A stretch of 18,679 nt of DNA from UBA2233 sp002347965 [NCBI: Nitrospirae bacterium UBA2233] (GTDB taxonomy: Bacteria > UBA2233). The stretch covers positions 54,757-73,435 of the forward strand of contig DDYN01000051.1 in assembly GCA_002347965.1 (NCBI GenBank), given 5' to 3'. The position numbers and the translations under genes are program-made. How positions within the stretch are numbered: position 1 is the stretch's first letter; each line of letters opens with the position of its first letter. Positions 7,489 to 16,424 of this stretch are shown piece after piece. A model generated the notes under the pieces. It saw nothing but the letters and a program-made list of their open reading frames with translations. It searched no databases and was not told the origin of the DNA.

Positions 7489-7899
7489 TTATTCGTTGGG
7501 GGTTTCTTTGTTGTTGGCGGCGGCTTCTGGTTTTGGCGGGTTCAGTGCCTGGCGCTGGCAGTGGTAGCCAAGCAAGAATTCGCCGGAAAGCCTGGTGTCA
7601 CGCAAGAAATCTTCAGGATCGAACAAGCAGAGAATTTCATCAATGACTCGCATCCGTTTGATGAGAAACCCTTTGCCTTTAGCTGATGCATTCAATCTGG
7701 ATTTGTATGGTGATAGAGCAAGCTCAATCGTTCGCCAGGTTGAAACAGGACGGTCAGCAAATCGCTGCATGAATCGCGCAGCAGTTGTTTCGCGTCCGCT
7801 CTCAGCGGTTGTGAGTGCGTAACTCTCTATATTTTCAGCGAGAGCCAGCAAACGCCCATACAGATAATCCCGGCTGCGCCGGTCGGTTTCCAGTGCCAC
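7489..7899 (-). CDS. cas11c: Probable small subunit Cas11c from an internal start in cas8c
   Basis: Type I-C systems are known to make their small subunit by internal translation of the cas8c 3' end. Here codon 527 of cas8c is GTG, preceded on the minus strand by GAGGGG (7906-7911) with a 6-base gap, an excellent ribosome binding site inside a coding gene. The product, VALETDRRSRDYLYGRLLALAE onward read from this GTG, would be 136 residues, mostly helical, in the expected size range. It shares frame and stop with cas8c. Cas11 lines the Cascade belly and stabilises the target strands. Support is positional and family-based; no direct homology was tested. Confidence 0.6.
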   Translation of the reverse strand: MALETDRRSRDYLYGRLLALAENIESYALTTAESGRETTAARFMQRFADRPVSTWRTIELALSPYKSRLNASAKGKGFLIKRMRVIDEILCLFDPEDFLRDTRLSGEFLLGYHCQRQALNPPKPEAAANNKETPNE

Positions 7900-9477
7900 C
7901 TTGTACCCCTCGTTTTTGAAAGCGCCCCGGTATAGACCGCAGGCGATACCCAGAAATTTTTCCCATTCCCAATGTTTCAGGCCGACACGTCGAGATGCCC
8001 GACTCACGACGGCCTGAATCAGGTCGCGAGGCAATGGTTGGCTGTCAACGATGCACGGCAATAGACGCTCAACCACCACCTTACGTAGCTTTTCATCAAC
8101 ACGAAGTTCCCCCTTGTCGCCTATTCGAGTCGCGTAGGCGGCCTCGGCAATGTCATGCGGTGCAGGCACGCCGACGAAGTGCTTGTCCTTGCCAAAGTTT
8201 TGATACCAGGCATGGGCGGCATGCCAATGCTCGATCCGGTCCAGGAATTCCGAGCCTTTCAACTCGCGGTAATAGGTGATCGCCATGCGCCCTTTCGTGG
8301 CGGAATCGAGCCCCATGACGACGATGTCTTCGCCCGGGTCGAGTTGCGCTCGATAGCCTTTCATTGCCAAATTGAGGCGTGTCGCGAACGCCTGACCCGC
8401 GTCGGCGTTTGCAGCGATGTTGGGGTCAGGCGCGGCGGTTGCGCCCGCGAGCAGATAGAGCGAGTCGCGCAACGGATCGGGAATCGGCGCGCCGCCAACG
8501 GCCCAACTGACAATAACTTGATCGCCGTTGCGGTAAGCCTGCCGCTGGATCAGCCAGCGCAAGGCGTTGTGCGCTTTTTGCGTGACTTCGAAACCAACGC
8601 CGCAGGCTTGCTGCCCGGTGTCGTCGGTAAACCGGCCACGGTACGTGAAACCCGAACCGTCGTTGGCGCTAATGATTTTGGCGCCGTCGCCCGCGTAGCG
8701 CAGGCGTTTGGGATGGTTCAGCGCGATGCTTGCCTGTGTATCACCGGTTACCATGCACAGCCCACGTGCGGCTTTGCGGCTGGCATCGAAGCGCGCCCAG
8801 GCTTCCTGCAAGCTGGCGTCCTCCCACACTGCGGTACAAAGTGAGTTGGGCTCTCGAACCTGCCAGCGGATGAAGGCGTCGCCCTGGTCGCACTCACCCG
8901 CTTTGGCCGTCAGTGCCTTTTTGGCCGTCAGTGCCTTTTTGGCCGTCAGTGCCTTGAAGATATCGGGTTTGCTTTCACCTTCCCACCGGGTGAGTAGTTT
9001 GCCGTCTGCGCCGACGTATAGCACTTTTTCCCTGACGAGATCCGCGACCACTGTCTTTTTGCGGACATAGGCGAGCACGGCTTGCGCCTTTGGGTGACGA
9101 TGTTCCGAGGCACACCAAGAAGACAGCAGAGTCTCGTATCCCATGACAGTTTCACCTTTCTCGTTTTTGAAATCGTGGTAGTACGATGCCTTTTTTCCAC
9201 CAAATTTCGGATAGTCAGCTCCACAATATTGAACCTTGTCGCAAAGTGGATGAGGTGCACACTTATTCGTTCTACCGGCCGATTCCTCTGTTGCGGCGAC
9301 TACGGTTTTCTGCTTGCCGATGGCGCGCGCCGAGATAAAGTTACCGCTGGCATCCAGCGTGATTTCTACGTGCGCTTGTTGCTGCGTGTGACTGATGGGC
9401 AGGAGTTTTTCAGAGCCTTCAGATTCGCGCCCGCAGCAGGTCTCGTAGGTGTCATAGAGCTTCTGTATCCAGCTCAT
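7489..9477 (-). CDS. cas8c: CRISPR-associated protein Cas8c/Csd1, large subunit of type I-C Cascade
   Basis: Large subunit that recognises the PAM and contacts Cas3. I start it at the ATG at 9477 (MSWIQKLYDTYETC), a typical Csd1 N-terminus; an earlier in-frame ATG near 9510 lies inside cas5c and is less likely. Length is 662 residues, slightly above the usual figure. Recognisable Csd1 segments include LLPISHTQQQAHVEI near the N-terminus, GDTQASIALNHPK and SWAVGG in the middle, and DYLYGRLLALAE in the C-terminal small-subunit-like part. A three-fold perfect tandem repeat of KALTAK (8902-8955) sits about one third in and probably adds a surface loop. Four bases separate or overlap with the cas5c stop at 9479, indicating tight coupling. 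Confidence 0.96.
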   Translation of the reverse strand: MSWIQKLYDTYETCCGRESEGSEKLLPISHTQQQAHVEITLDASGNFISARAIGKQKTVVAATEESAGRTNKCAPHPLCDKVQYCGADYPKFGGKKASYYHDFKNEKGETVMGYETLLSSWCASEHRHPKAQAVLAYVRKKTVVADLVREKVLYVGADGKLLTRWEGESKPDIFKALTAKKALTAKKALTAKAGECDQGDAFIRWQVREPNSLCTAVWEDASLQEAWARFDASRKAARGLCMVTGDTQASIALNHPKRLRYAGDGAKIISANDGSGFTYRGRFTDDTGQQACGVGFEVTQKAHNALRWLIQRQAYRNGDQVIVSWAVGGAPIPDPLRDSLYLLAGATAAPDPNIAANADAGQAFATRLNLAMKGYRAQLDPGEDIVVMGLDSATKGRMAITYYRELKGSEFLDRIEHWHAAHAWYQNFGKDKHFVGVPAPHDIAEAAYATRIGDKGELRVDEKLRKVVVERLLPCIVDSQPLPRDLIQAVVSRASRRVGLKHWEWEKFLGIACGLYRGAFKNEGYKVALETDRRSRDYLYGRLLALAENIESYALTTAESGRETTAARFMQRFADRPVSTWRTIELALSPYKSRLNASAKGKGFLIKRMRVIDEILCLFDPEDFLRDTRLSGEFLLGYHCQRQALNPPKPEAAANNKETPNE
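8902..8955. repeat. 18-bp x 3 perfect tandem repeat inside cas8c
   Basis: Three identical copies of tttggccgtcagtgcctt at 8902-8919, 8920-8937 and 8938-8955. On the minus strand each encodes six residues (KALTAK), so copy-number changes keep the frame. The lack of any base difference between copies suggests recent slippage. Confidence 0.95.
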
Positions 9478-9478
9478 C

Positions 9479-10192
9479 TCAAACCCCCAGATCGTCCGCT
9501 TCGTGTTCAACGCCGCGCAGTCTGCCCTTGCCGAATTTCCGGGCCGTCATCGGGCGGATAAGTTTGCGCACCGTGCAGTCTTTCGGGCACGGGAAATGGA
9601 TATGGCCGTTGACCACGACGGGCTTCCAGAAGCGTGCATGTAGCACGTTCTCTCCGGTTTCGTCCGGGTAGTCGAAGCCGTGGAACATTAGGCCGTAATC
9701 CATCCGGTCTATGCCGTCGTAATGCCCTACGCCGGAACCGAATTCGCAGGGCTCGACGTATCCCTGGCAATCGCGTGTGCCAAGGAAGATGTCTTGCCGC
9801 CCGCCGAGTTCGAGGCTGCGCCGGGCGATGGCGTAATGCTTGCCTTCGATGCGATCGTCGGCAAGTTCGGGGCGGTAAGGGTTCCATTCGAAATGAGCGC
9901 GCACCTGATATTCAACGTCGGCGAGGAAGGTGTAGATGGCGAGTGTGTTGCCTCCGCCATAACTTAGGGGCTTCATGCCCTTGGTCTGAGTGCGGATGGG
10001 CTTCATCACCCGTACCTCATCGATCACCCAGACGAAAGTTGGTTTCCAGTAGATCGACTTGGCGATGCCTTTCAAGGCTTCATAGGTCGGCAGGTGATAC
10101 GAGCATTTTTCGCCGCCGACGCGGGTGAGCGGGTCGGTAAACAGCGCATGGCGTGCGCGCACCACGAATTCGATGCTGTTGCGGTGAGACAC
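9479..10192 (-). CDS. cas5: CRISPR-associated protein Cas5c (Cas5d), pre-crRNA endoribonuclease
   Basis: In type I-C, which lacks Cas6, Cas5 cuts the pre-crRNA in the repeat and stays bound to the 5' handle. The GTG start at 10192 is set by a GGAGG site six bases upstream and gives VSHRNSIEF, matching family N-termini; frames extending further upstream lie within cas3. Length is 237 residues. Conserved segments are [12 protein letters not shown], the PTYEALKG helix, [14 protein letters not shown], and [20 protein letters not shown] with Lys118 and His119. With Tyr48 these fit the Tyr/Lys/His catalytic set known for Bacillus halodurans Cas5d. The gene overlaps the annotated end of cas3 by 113 bp and ends 1 bp from the cas8c start. 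Confidence 0.95.
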   Translation of the reverse strand: MSHRNSIEFVVRARHALFTDPLTRVGGEKCSYHLPTYEALKGIAKSIYWKPTFVWVIDEVRVMKPIRTQTKGMKPLSYGGGNTLAIYTFLADVEYQVRAHFEWNPYRPELADDRIEGKHYAIARRSLELGGRQDIFLGTRDCQGYVEPCEFGSGVGHYDGIDRMDYGLMFHGFDYPDETGENVLHARFWKPVVVNGHIHFPCPKDCTVRKLIRPMTARKFGKGRLRGVEHEADDLGV

Positions 10193-12716
10193 AGAGAACC
10201 TCCATCGAGCCTTCGGGGTTGTCGGATAGACCGAATTCCTCGCTATAGTAACGCGGGTCGGCCAAATACAGGATACCAGTACCTTCCTGGATTTCTTTGA
10301 GCGCACCCGCTTTTGTGAGCGCTTCGAGCAGATTTGGCAGGACGTTGACGCTGTATTGCTGGGCACGGCGCAATAGCTCAAATTCCTTGTCGGGAAAATA
10401 AGCCGCGCATAACTCTGCGATGAGCGCTTTACCCGCTTCGCCATGCGGCACGATGACACCGCGTGTCGGCGCGTCTATAGCCTTGAAGGCGCGTGCGGCG
10501 CTCATAAAAGACTGGCGCAGGTGGATCGGCGGAGGCTGGCGGTGTACCCCGGTGTAATCGCTTATGGCCAGGGAGTTGTCGGAAAGCAGGTCAAGGAGAG
10601 TATCGTCGCGCCCGATTTCTTGACGCGGCACGGCGTAGCTCATTTCACTGGCTCGGGCAAAAAAATAGTTCTGATAGTACCAATCCATCGCCTCCGGACC
10701 GATGCGGTTGCCTCCGAAGCGTTCCGGGTCGTCGTCGTATTCATCGAGCACGCGCTCGGCCTTCTGGCGACCGATGAGGATGTCCGGCAGCCTGGCGAGA
10801 TTTTCGTCCTCGTCGCGCGGGTTGACAACGTAGACTTTGCCGCGCGCCAGACGCCCGTTGCGGTTGCAGCGTCCCGCCGCCTGCGCAATGGAATCGAGCC
10901 CGGCGGTATAGCGAATCACCGATGCGAAGTCGACATCGACACCGGCTTCGATTAGTTGCGTGCTGAGGCACAGCGTCGGCAAGGGCGGATTTGCGTCCAG
11001 TCGGCTGCGGATTTCGTCAAGCCTGGCCTTGCGATGCGCCGGGCATAGACGGGTGCTGAGGTGGAAGACCTTGGCGTGTGGGTGATTGCGGCACAGACGG
11101 TAGAGCTCCTGCGCGGTCTTGACCGTGTTCACGACCACGAGACAGGTGCCGGCCGCCTTGATCTGCTCGAGAGCCAGCACCGCGACTTCGTCCTGCGTCC
11201 AGCCGCCGGGTTTGCGTCGGTAGACGATATCGACGCGCGCCAGCTGATCGAACAAGAAACGCACGTCAGGCATGATTTCCGAATTTTGCGTGAGCCGGAT
11301 CGCGCCTTTGGAGACATCCACGCGATCAAGGAGCGGCTGGGTGGCGGTGCACAGCACAATTGTGCTGCGGCAGTGGTCGGTGAGAAAATTCACCGCGTTG
11401 TTGAACAGATGCACGCAGCGCACCGGCAGGGTCTGAATTTCGTCGAAGATCAATACAGCGTTGGCGAGCTGATGCATCCGGCGTGCGCCGCGGGTGCCCG
11501 CTCCGAACAGGGTTTCGAGCAACTGGACGGTGGTGGTATAGACGACCGGCGCATCCCAGTTCTCCGAGAGGATTTTGCCGCGCCAGCTTTGATTTTCGGG
11601 CGTGAGGTTCGAATGATGTTCGAGCACCACACTGCCCGGTTCGACGCCTTCGGGCTCTAGAATATCACGCGTGACCCGGGCGTTCTGGTCGATGATGGAG
11701 GTGAACGGGATGACGTAGACGACGCGGTCGAGACCGTATTTCCTGGCGTGATGCAGCGCGAAGCGCAGGCTCGCCAGCGTTTTGCCACCGCCTGTGGGCA
11801 CGGTCAAGGTATAGATGCCCGTGTCACGTTCGGCGGCTTCCCGGCAATGGTCAGAAATCTTCTGCCGCAGTGTGTCGATGGGGTGTATGGGTTGCAGACC
11901 TTCCAGATACCGTTCGAGGCGGTCAATGAGCGTTTCCCACGGTGGGTAGTTGCCGCGCAGCCGCCGCCGCGCGCGACCCGGATGCTCGAAATCCGCCGTA
12001 TCGATACGGTCGGCGTCGATCAGGCAACTGAAGAGCGCACGGGCGAGCAGGCCGAGTTGGAACCAGAAAACCGGACTCGAAGCCGAAGACTGCGGAGTTT
12101 TCTCCCGCAAGCGACGCAGCCACTCCTGGAGGGCCGCAGTGACTTCCGGACGCGCAAGCAGCCGACGCGCGTCGGCAAGCAATTCGGGGTCGGCCTTTTC
12201 GAGCACTTCGCGCGAGTGGCTGCTGGTATCGACTTTGTTCATGCGTCGGGAAAACTCATCTTCGGCCGGCTTGCCCTGGACGGACGTGAGGCAGTCGATC
12301 AAGCCCGAATGGTGCGAAGCGATGCATAACGCCAGAAACTGCGCGGCGAGGCGGGCCATCGGGTCATCTTTGCCGGCTAGGTTTTGCCAGATGAATTGCG
12401 CACCGGCGGTCGAGTGGTCGATCTTGCCGCGTAAACCCTTGGCATCGACGAATTCCTCGTCCTCATCCTGATTCAGGAGCCCAGTTGCGGACCGGATGTA
12501 TGCCTGAAATGCTGCACTGTATTTACCAAGGTCGTGCAGCAGGCCGATCAACTCGCCGTGCGTTGCCAGCTCAAACTTTGTGGCGAATTCTAAGGTCTGT
12601 TTCGAAACGCCGCGGAGATGCGCTTCCAGAGACTGGCATTCCGTGGTATTTGCTCGCACGTGCGCGACGTATGAGATGTTTGGCCCTTTTTCAGCCACTG
12701 GAAAGTAAGTATTCAT
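10080..12716 (-). CDS. cas3: CRISPR-associated nuclease/helicase Cas3, type I-C, full length
   Basis: Recruited by target-bound Cascade; nicks and unwinds DNA 3'-5' and degrades it. 878 residues. The HD nuclease domain shows LEAHLRGV (His33), LLHDLGKY (His61, Asp62), DHSTAG and ASHHSG. The helicase has Walker [13 protein letters not shown] box in [10 protein letters not shown], motif III TATQP, motif V region [11 protein letters not shown] and motif [14 protein letters not shown]. The ATG at 12716 overlaps the stop of the upstream truncated cas3 (TGATG), with TGGAG about nine bases before. The last 35-37 residues, after GSMEVLCV, are low-complexity and arise from reading the cas5c 5' end out of frame; the family normally ends near this point. 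This suggests a lost stop codon; function is probably unaffected. Confidence 0.97.
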   Translation of the reverse strand: MNTYFPVAEKGPNISYVAHVRANTTECQSLEAHLRGVSKQTLEFATKFELATHGELIGLLHDLGKYSAAFQAYIRSATGLLNQDEDEEFVDAKGLRGKIDHSTAGAQFIWQNLAGKDDPMARLAAQFLALCIASHHSGLIDCLTSVQGKPAEDEFSRRMNKVDTSSHSREVLEKADPELLADARRLLARPEVTAALQEWLRRLREKTPQSSASSPVFWFQLGLLARALFSCLIDADRIDTADFEHPGRARRRLRGNYPPWETLIDRLERYLEGLQPIHPIDTLRQKISDHCREAAERDTGIYTLTVPTGGGKTLASLRFALHHARKYGLDRVVYVIPFTSIIDQNARVTRDILEPEGVEPGSVVLEHHSNLTPENQSWRGKILSENWDAPVVYTTTVQLLETLFGAGTRGARRMHQLANAVLIFDEIQTLPVRCVHLFNNAVNFLTDHCRSTIVLCTATQPLLDRVDVSKGAIRLTQNSEIMPDVRFLFDQLARVDIVYRRKPGGWTQDEVAVLALEQIKAAGTCLVVVNTVKTAQELYRLCRNHPHAKVFHLSTRLCPAHRKARLDEIRSRLDANPPLPTLCLSTQLIEAGVDVDFASVIRYTAGLDSIAQAAGRCNRNGRLARGKVYVVNPRDEDENLARLPDILIGRQKAERVLDEYDDDPERFGGNRIGPEAMDWYYQNYFFARASEMSYAVPRQEIGRDDTLLDLLSDNSLAISDYTGVHRQPPPIHLRQSFMSAARAFKAIDAPTRGVIVPHGEAGKALIAELCAAYFPDKEFELLRRAQQYSVNVLPNLLEALTKAGALKEIQEGTGILYLADPRYYSEEFGLSDNPEGSMEVLCVSPQQHRIRGARTPCAVYRPAHPRRRRKMLVSPADL

Positions 12717-14323
12717 CAAGCTAACTCCATCAGATACCAGATGGCCTTAAGAGGGGAGGTTGAAAGTATCAGCAGCGCGGAAAGGTGCAGGGTGCCTTTG
12801 GGCAGTAAGGCATGCAGGGTCGCAGCGTGGCGGCGCGTGTTGACGATGGCCAGCACGCTCGGGTGCGCCGCAAGCTCGGTGGCGAAGTCTTCCCAGCCGG
12901 TGCGCGCCCGCCAGTCGGCCGGCAGGCGCACCCGCACGCGTCGCAGATCCCGATAGAGTTCGTCCGGATCATCGACGTGCGGACCGCTCTGCATCAGCTC
13001 GCGCACGCCGTCGAGCCCGGCGATGCTTATCCGGGGGTCGAAGTATTCCTGCCGCGCCAGCGCTGGCAGGGTGGCGGTGCTGAGTAGCACCGTGACGCCG
13101 TAATGGCAGGTGAGCAGGTTGAGGGCGCCCAGGATCGGCTTCAAGAACTCCGGCAGGCTTTGCGCCTCGTCGAACAGGATCACCGCCTCCATCAGGTTAT
13201 GCAGCTTGCGGCAGCTCGACGGTCGGTTGGAGAACAGCGACTCCAGCAACTGCACATTGGTGGTGAGCACGATGGGGGCATCCCAGTTTTCCGCCAACAG
13301 CCGGCGCTGGCGTACCTGCATCCCTTCGGCATCGCGCTTTTCAGATTCCTCACCCAGTCCGGCCAGGCTGTGGTGCTCCAGCACGAAATTATCTGGAAAA
13401 TCGGCAAATACCTGCCGATATTCGCGCGCTGCCTGTTCAATTACAGTCAGGAAAGGTACGGCCAGCACGATGCGCTTGAGGTTATGGGTAGCGGCATGTT
13501 CCAGCGCGAAGCGCAACATCGCCAGGGTCTTGCCGGAACCGGTGGGTGCTGTGAGCGTGAATACGCCGGGCGCCGCTGGCGCGGCATTCCCGGAAGCCCG
13601 CCAAAGCGCTTCGCGCGCTGCGAGCACCTGGGTTTCGGCCTGGGTGCCTGCGCGTATCCGTTCGCTCATGTAGCGATTCAGGGCGTCGAGACCCGCTTGG
13701 GCGTCGAGCGCTGGGCCGGCCACGCGAGGACGCTTGCCTTTAGCATCGCCATCGAAGTGGGCTTCGGTGTCGAGAAAATCGGCATCGACCAGGCACGAGA
13801 ATAACAAGCGCACATCCAGCATGGCGGCGACGGCTTGGGCAAAGCTGCCTTGCAGGGAGATGGCGGTGGTAGGCGGCTTGTCTAATTGAATTCCATCGGC
13901 TTGTGCGCGTTGCACGAGCCGATCCGTATCTGAATCGCTCAGTTGCAGGTTTTGCGGATGCCGAACTGCCAGTTTGTCCGGCGCAATACCGCACAAGGCC
14001 GATGAACCGCCTCGTTGCAAGCCGATATGGTGGCCCTGGATTGCCAGCGCGTCGGCGATGGCGCGGTGTTGCGAGAGGGCGACCCAAGCACCTTGCGACC
14101 AGTGATCGAGCCCGGCATCCTTGCCTTGCAGCCGCGCCTGGAAGCGTTCGGCGTACTTGCCAAGATCGTGCAGGAGACCGGCAAGTGCTGCTTCGTCTGA
14201 CCAGGGGGCAGCGCCGGCATGCTCTTTGGCCAGTGCCCCCACAGCGGCAAGATGGTCTTTGAGCAGATGCCAACGCCCGGCGGGATTGGCGCTGTGAGCA
14301 TAAATCGAAACGCCCAATCGCAT
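12716..14323 (-). pseudogene. cas3: Second cas3, truncated inside RecA2 (HD + RecA1 retained)
   Basis: 535 codons of a clearly different Cas3. The HD domain is complete: HLLKDH (19-24), LLHDLGKY (His52, Asp53), LDHWSQG and QGHHIGL. RecA1 is complete: Walker A PTGSGKT (260-266), DEAQ (385-388) and STATLPAL (415-422). Similarity continues through NTRRHA and TLHLSALL (residue 518), then breaks into ILSTSPLKAIWYLMELA and stops. Motifs V and VI (present in the intact cas3) are missing, so it cannot be a normal helicase. Its TGA overlaps the ATG of the intact cas3, making it the first gene of the operon. A strong AAAGGAGG site is directly adjacent to the ATG at 14323 but six bases from the in-frame TTG at 14317, which may be the true start. 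It may be a recombination relic or a retained HD protein. Confidence 0.85.
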
Positions 14324-14371
14324 CCTCCTTTAAGGGTCTTACATAGTGCTTAGAAGCCCTGCCTGCGCCAA

Positions 14372-14377
14372 ATTATA
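14372..14377 (-). promoter_or_regulatory. Candidate -10 box of the cas operon
   Basis: On the minus strand this reads TATAAT, a perfect -10 hexamer, about 50 bp upstream of the truncated cas3 start and just after the acyl-CoA dehydrogenase stop. No good -35 hexamer is found 16-18 bp upstream, so it would be an extended or activator-dependent promoter if real. Confidence 0.35.
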
Positions 14378-14402
14378 GAGGTGGCCATGTCCGCTCATCG
14401 TA

Positions 14403-15572
14403 TTACAACCGGCCCGGGCCGTAGGGGAGGTACTCTTTGCCGAAGAGCTCGCGGACGGCGACGATCTTGGAGACCTGGGAGGTGCCGTCGGCGATCTCGA
14501 GGCCCAGAATATCGCGCAGGCGCTGCTCGATAGGCAAATCCAGCGTGTAGCCGTAGTGGCCGTGGAGTGCCAGGCAGTCCCGGATGGCGTTGGTTGCAAG
14601 CCTGGGCGCGAGCGCCTTGACGAAGCCCGCCTCCTTGGAGTGCTTGAGGCCTTGCTCTTTCATCCAGAGCGCCTTGTAGCATAGAAGCCTGACCGATTCG
14701 ATCAACGAGGCATGCTCGGCCAGCACGAAAGAAACGCCCTCGAACGTGGCTATGGGCCTTTGGAACGCGCTTCGCTCTTTGGTGTAGGCGATCGTTTCAT
14801 CGAGCGTGGCCTTGGCGGCGCCTATACACATCAAGGCCAGGTGCACCCGGCTTTCATCGAAGCCCTGCATGGCGATCTTGAAGCCCTCGCCCTCTTCGCC
14901 CAGGAGGTGATCGTGGGGAACCTCGGCTTCGTCCAAAAAAATCAGACCGCGCTCTAAAGACTTTCCGCCCATGTCCAAAAGAGGCTGCCTAGCGACGCCA
15001 TTAATATCCATCGGCACCAAAAAGGCGCTGATCCCCTTGGCGCCAGGGGCCTTCTGGTCTGTCCTTGCGAACACCACGGCCAGATCGGCCGGCATGACGA
15101 GGCTTACGCCCGATTTTTCACCGGATAGCTTGTAGCCAGCGCTTGTTTTAACGGCGCGGGCTTTTAGCGCTGCCGCATCCGTCCCGCAGTGCGGCTCGGT
15201 CAGGGCGAACGCGGCGATTTTGTCGCCTTTCATCATTGGCTCGAGGTATGCCTTTTGGAGTGTGGGCGCGGCCTTTTGAAGCCCCAAGGCGCAAAGCCCG
15301 CCCACGACGATCACGCCGGTTGCCAGGTTCGGGTCGGCCTTGCCGATCGCCTCGGAGGCCAGCCCGGAGGCCACGGGGCCGAGCTCTATCCCGCCCGCCT
15401 TTATGGGTACACGCATCGAAAGAAGCCCCATCTGGCAGGCCTTCTTCCACAAGCCCCTGTCTAACCTGCCCTCGCGGTCTTGTTTGGCGTAGAGGGGGGC
15501 AACCTCTTTTTTGGCGAAGTCTTCGAGTGCGCCCAGGAAATCTCGCTGGTCTTGGGTAAGCCCGAAATCCAT
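14403..15572 (-). CDS. Acyl-CoA dehydrogenase, possibly cyclohexanecarboxyl-CoA type
   Basis: FAD-dependent dehydrogenation of an acyl-CoA thioester, 389 residues, full length. The N-terminal helical domain (DFGLTQDQRDF) is followed by the beta domain motifs LTEPHCGTD (124-132), DMGGKSLERG and LGEEGEGFKIAM, and the C-terminal helical domain with LHGHYGYT and EIADGTSQV. In most members the catalytic base is Glu in an EGTS-type motif; here that position is Asp362 (ADGTS). Such a change, with the adjacent BadH-like gene, suggests a cyclic acyl-CoA substrate as in anaerobic cyclohexanecarboxylate or benzoate pathways. That substrate is inferred. The start lies 4 bp after the SDR stop, so the two genes form one operon. 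Confidence 0.9.
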   Translation of the reverse strand: MDFGLTQDQRDFLGALEDFAKKEVAPLYAKQDREGRLDRGLWKKACQMGLLSMRVPIKAGGIELGPVASGLASEAIGKADPNLATGVIVVGGLCALGLQKAAPTLQKAYLEPMMKGDKIAAFALTEPHCGTDAAALKARAVKTSAGYKLSGEKSGVSLVMPADLAVVFARTDQKAPGAKGISAFLVPMDINGVARQPLLDMGGKSLERGLIFLDEAEVPHDHLLGEEGEGFKIAMQGFDESRVHLALMCIGAAKATLDETIAYTKERSAFQRPIATFEGVSFVLAEHASLIESVRLLCYKALWMKEQGLKHSKEAGFVKALAPRLATNAIRDCLALHGHYGYTLDLPIEQRLRDILGLEIADGTSQVSKIVAVRELFGKEYLPYGPGRL

Positions 15573-15576
15573 AAGC

Positions 15577-16344
15577 CTAACCCGCCATAGTCAGGCCGCC
15601 GGAGACGCTCAGCACCTGGCCCGTTATGTAATCGGCCTCGCTGGAAGCGAAGAAGGCGACGGCGTTCGCGATGTCCTGGGGCTTTGCCATACGCCTTAGG
15701 GGGATGATGCGCTCCATGCTGGAAAAGACCTTCTTGGCCATTTCGCTTTCTTTGGACATGTCATCTATCAGCTGAGTTTCTGTGGGGCCTGGGCAAACGA
15801 TGTTTACTTGGATGTCATTACGGGCAAGCTCTCGGGCGAGCGTCTTGCAAAATGCGATCGCACCGGCCTTCGTTCCAGCGTAGACGCTCTCGCCCGTCGA
15901 GCCGACGCGGGCCGCATCAGAGCTGATGGCGATGAGCTTGCCTTTGTTTTTCTTGACCATCTGGGGTAAAAAGACGTGCGCGCAGTGAAGCAGGCCTTTG
16001 AAGTTGACCTGAATGATCTTTTCCCAAAAATCGGGGCCGGTCTCTAAAAACGGCAGGATACGATCGAACCCCGCGTTGTTGACGAGAATGTCCACGCCGC
16101 CAAATTCTTTTTCGACCCTCTCGCCCGCCGCTCGAACGGCCTGAAGGTCGGCTACGTCCATTTGAAGCCCGAGCGCTCTCGCCCCGCCTTCTTCGATGCG
16201 CTTGGCTTCTTCTAAAACGGCCCTCTCGTCCAAGTCCGCCAGCACCACGCTCGCCCCTTGTCTGGCCAGGGTTTGAGCGATGGCCAAACCGATACCTCTG
16301 CCAGCGCCCGTGACGAGCGCAACCTTTCCCGAAAGTTCGAACAT
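15577..16344 (-). CDS. SDR dehydrogenase, BadH-like (2-hydroxycyclohexanecarboxyl-CoA dehydrogenase)
   Basis: NAD-dependent short-chain dehydrogenase, 255 residues, the same length as BadH as I recall it. The cofactor motif TGAGRGIG (12-19) and Asp37 after the second strand indicate NAD. NNAG (89-92), Asn114, Ser142, Tyr155 and Lys159 form the catalytic set. Long stretches agree with Rhodopseudomonas palustris BadH as I remember it: ILVNNAG-D, SSDAARVGS-GE-VYA, CPGPT-T and TGQVLSVSGGLTM. BadH oxidises 2-hydroxycyclohexanecarboxyl-CoA to the 2-keto compound in anaerobic benzoate degradation. I chose the ATG at 16344 because GGAGGGG lies just upstream; starts further out give a non-family N-terminus. 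Other SDR substrates remain possible. Confidence 0.88.
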   Translation of the reverse strand: MFELSGKVALVTGAGRGIGLAIAQTLARQGASVVLADLDERAVLEEAKRIEEGGARALGLQMDVADLQAVRAAGERVEKEFGGVDILVNNAGFDRILPFLETGPDFWEKIIQVNFKGLLHCAHVFLPQMVKKNKGKLIAISSDAARVGSTGESVYAGTKAGAIAFCKTLARELARNDIQVNIVCPGPTETQLIDDMSKESEMAKKVFSSMERIIPLRRMAKPQDIANAVAFFASSEADYITGQVLSVSGGLTMAG

Positions 16345-16424
16345 GACCCCCTCCAATTTAGTCGACATTCAACAAACAAGCGTTTTTCTATTCTAACACA
16401 TTCATTTTGGAGGAGAGGTTATTC

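Noticed and set aside
10094-12724. Multiple plus-strand open frames opposite cas3
   Set aside because: Shadows of high-GC coding DNA; the minus strand carries all Cas3 motifs.
4400-14323. Hybrid or new CRISPR subtype because of two cas3 genes
   Set aside because: Cas5c, Cas8c/Csd1, Cas7/Csd2, Cas4, the repeat 3' end ATTGAAAC and gene order are all standard type I-C; the extra cas3 is an addition, not a new effector.
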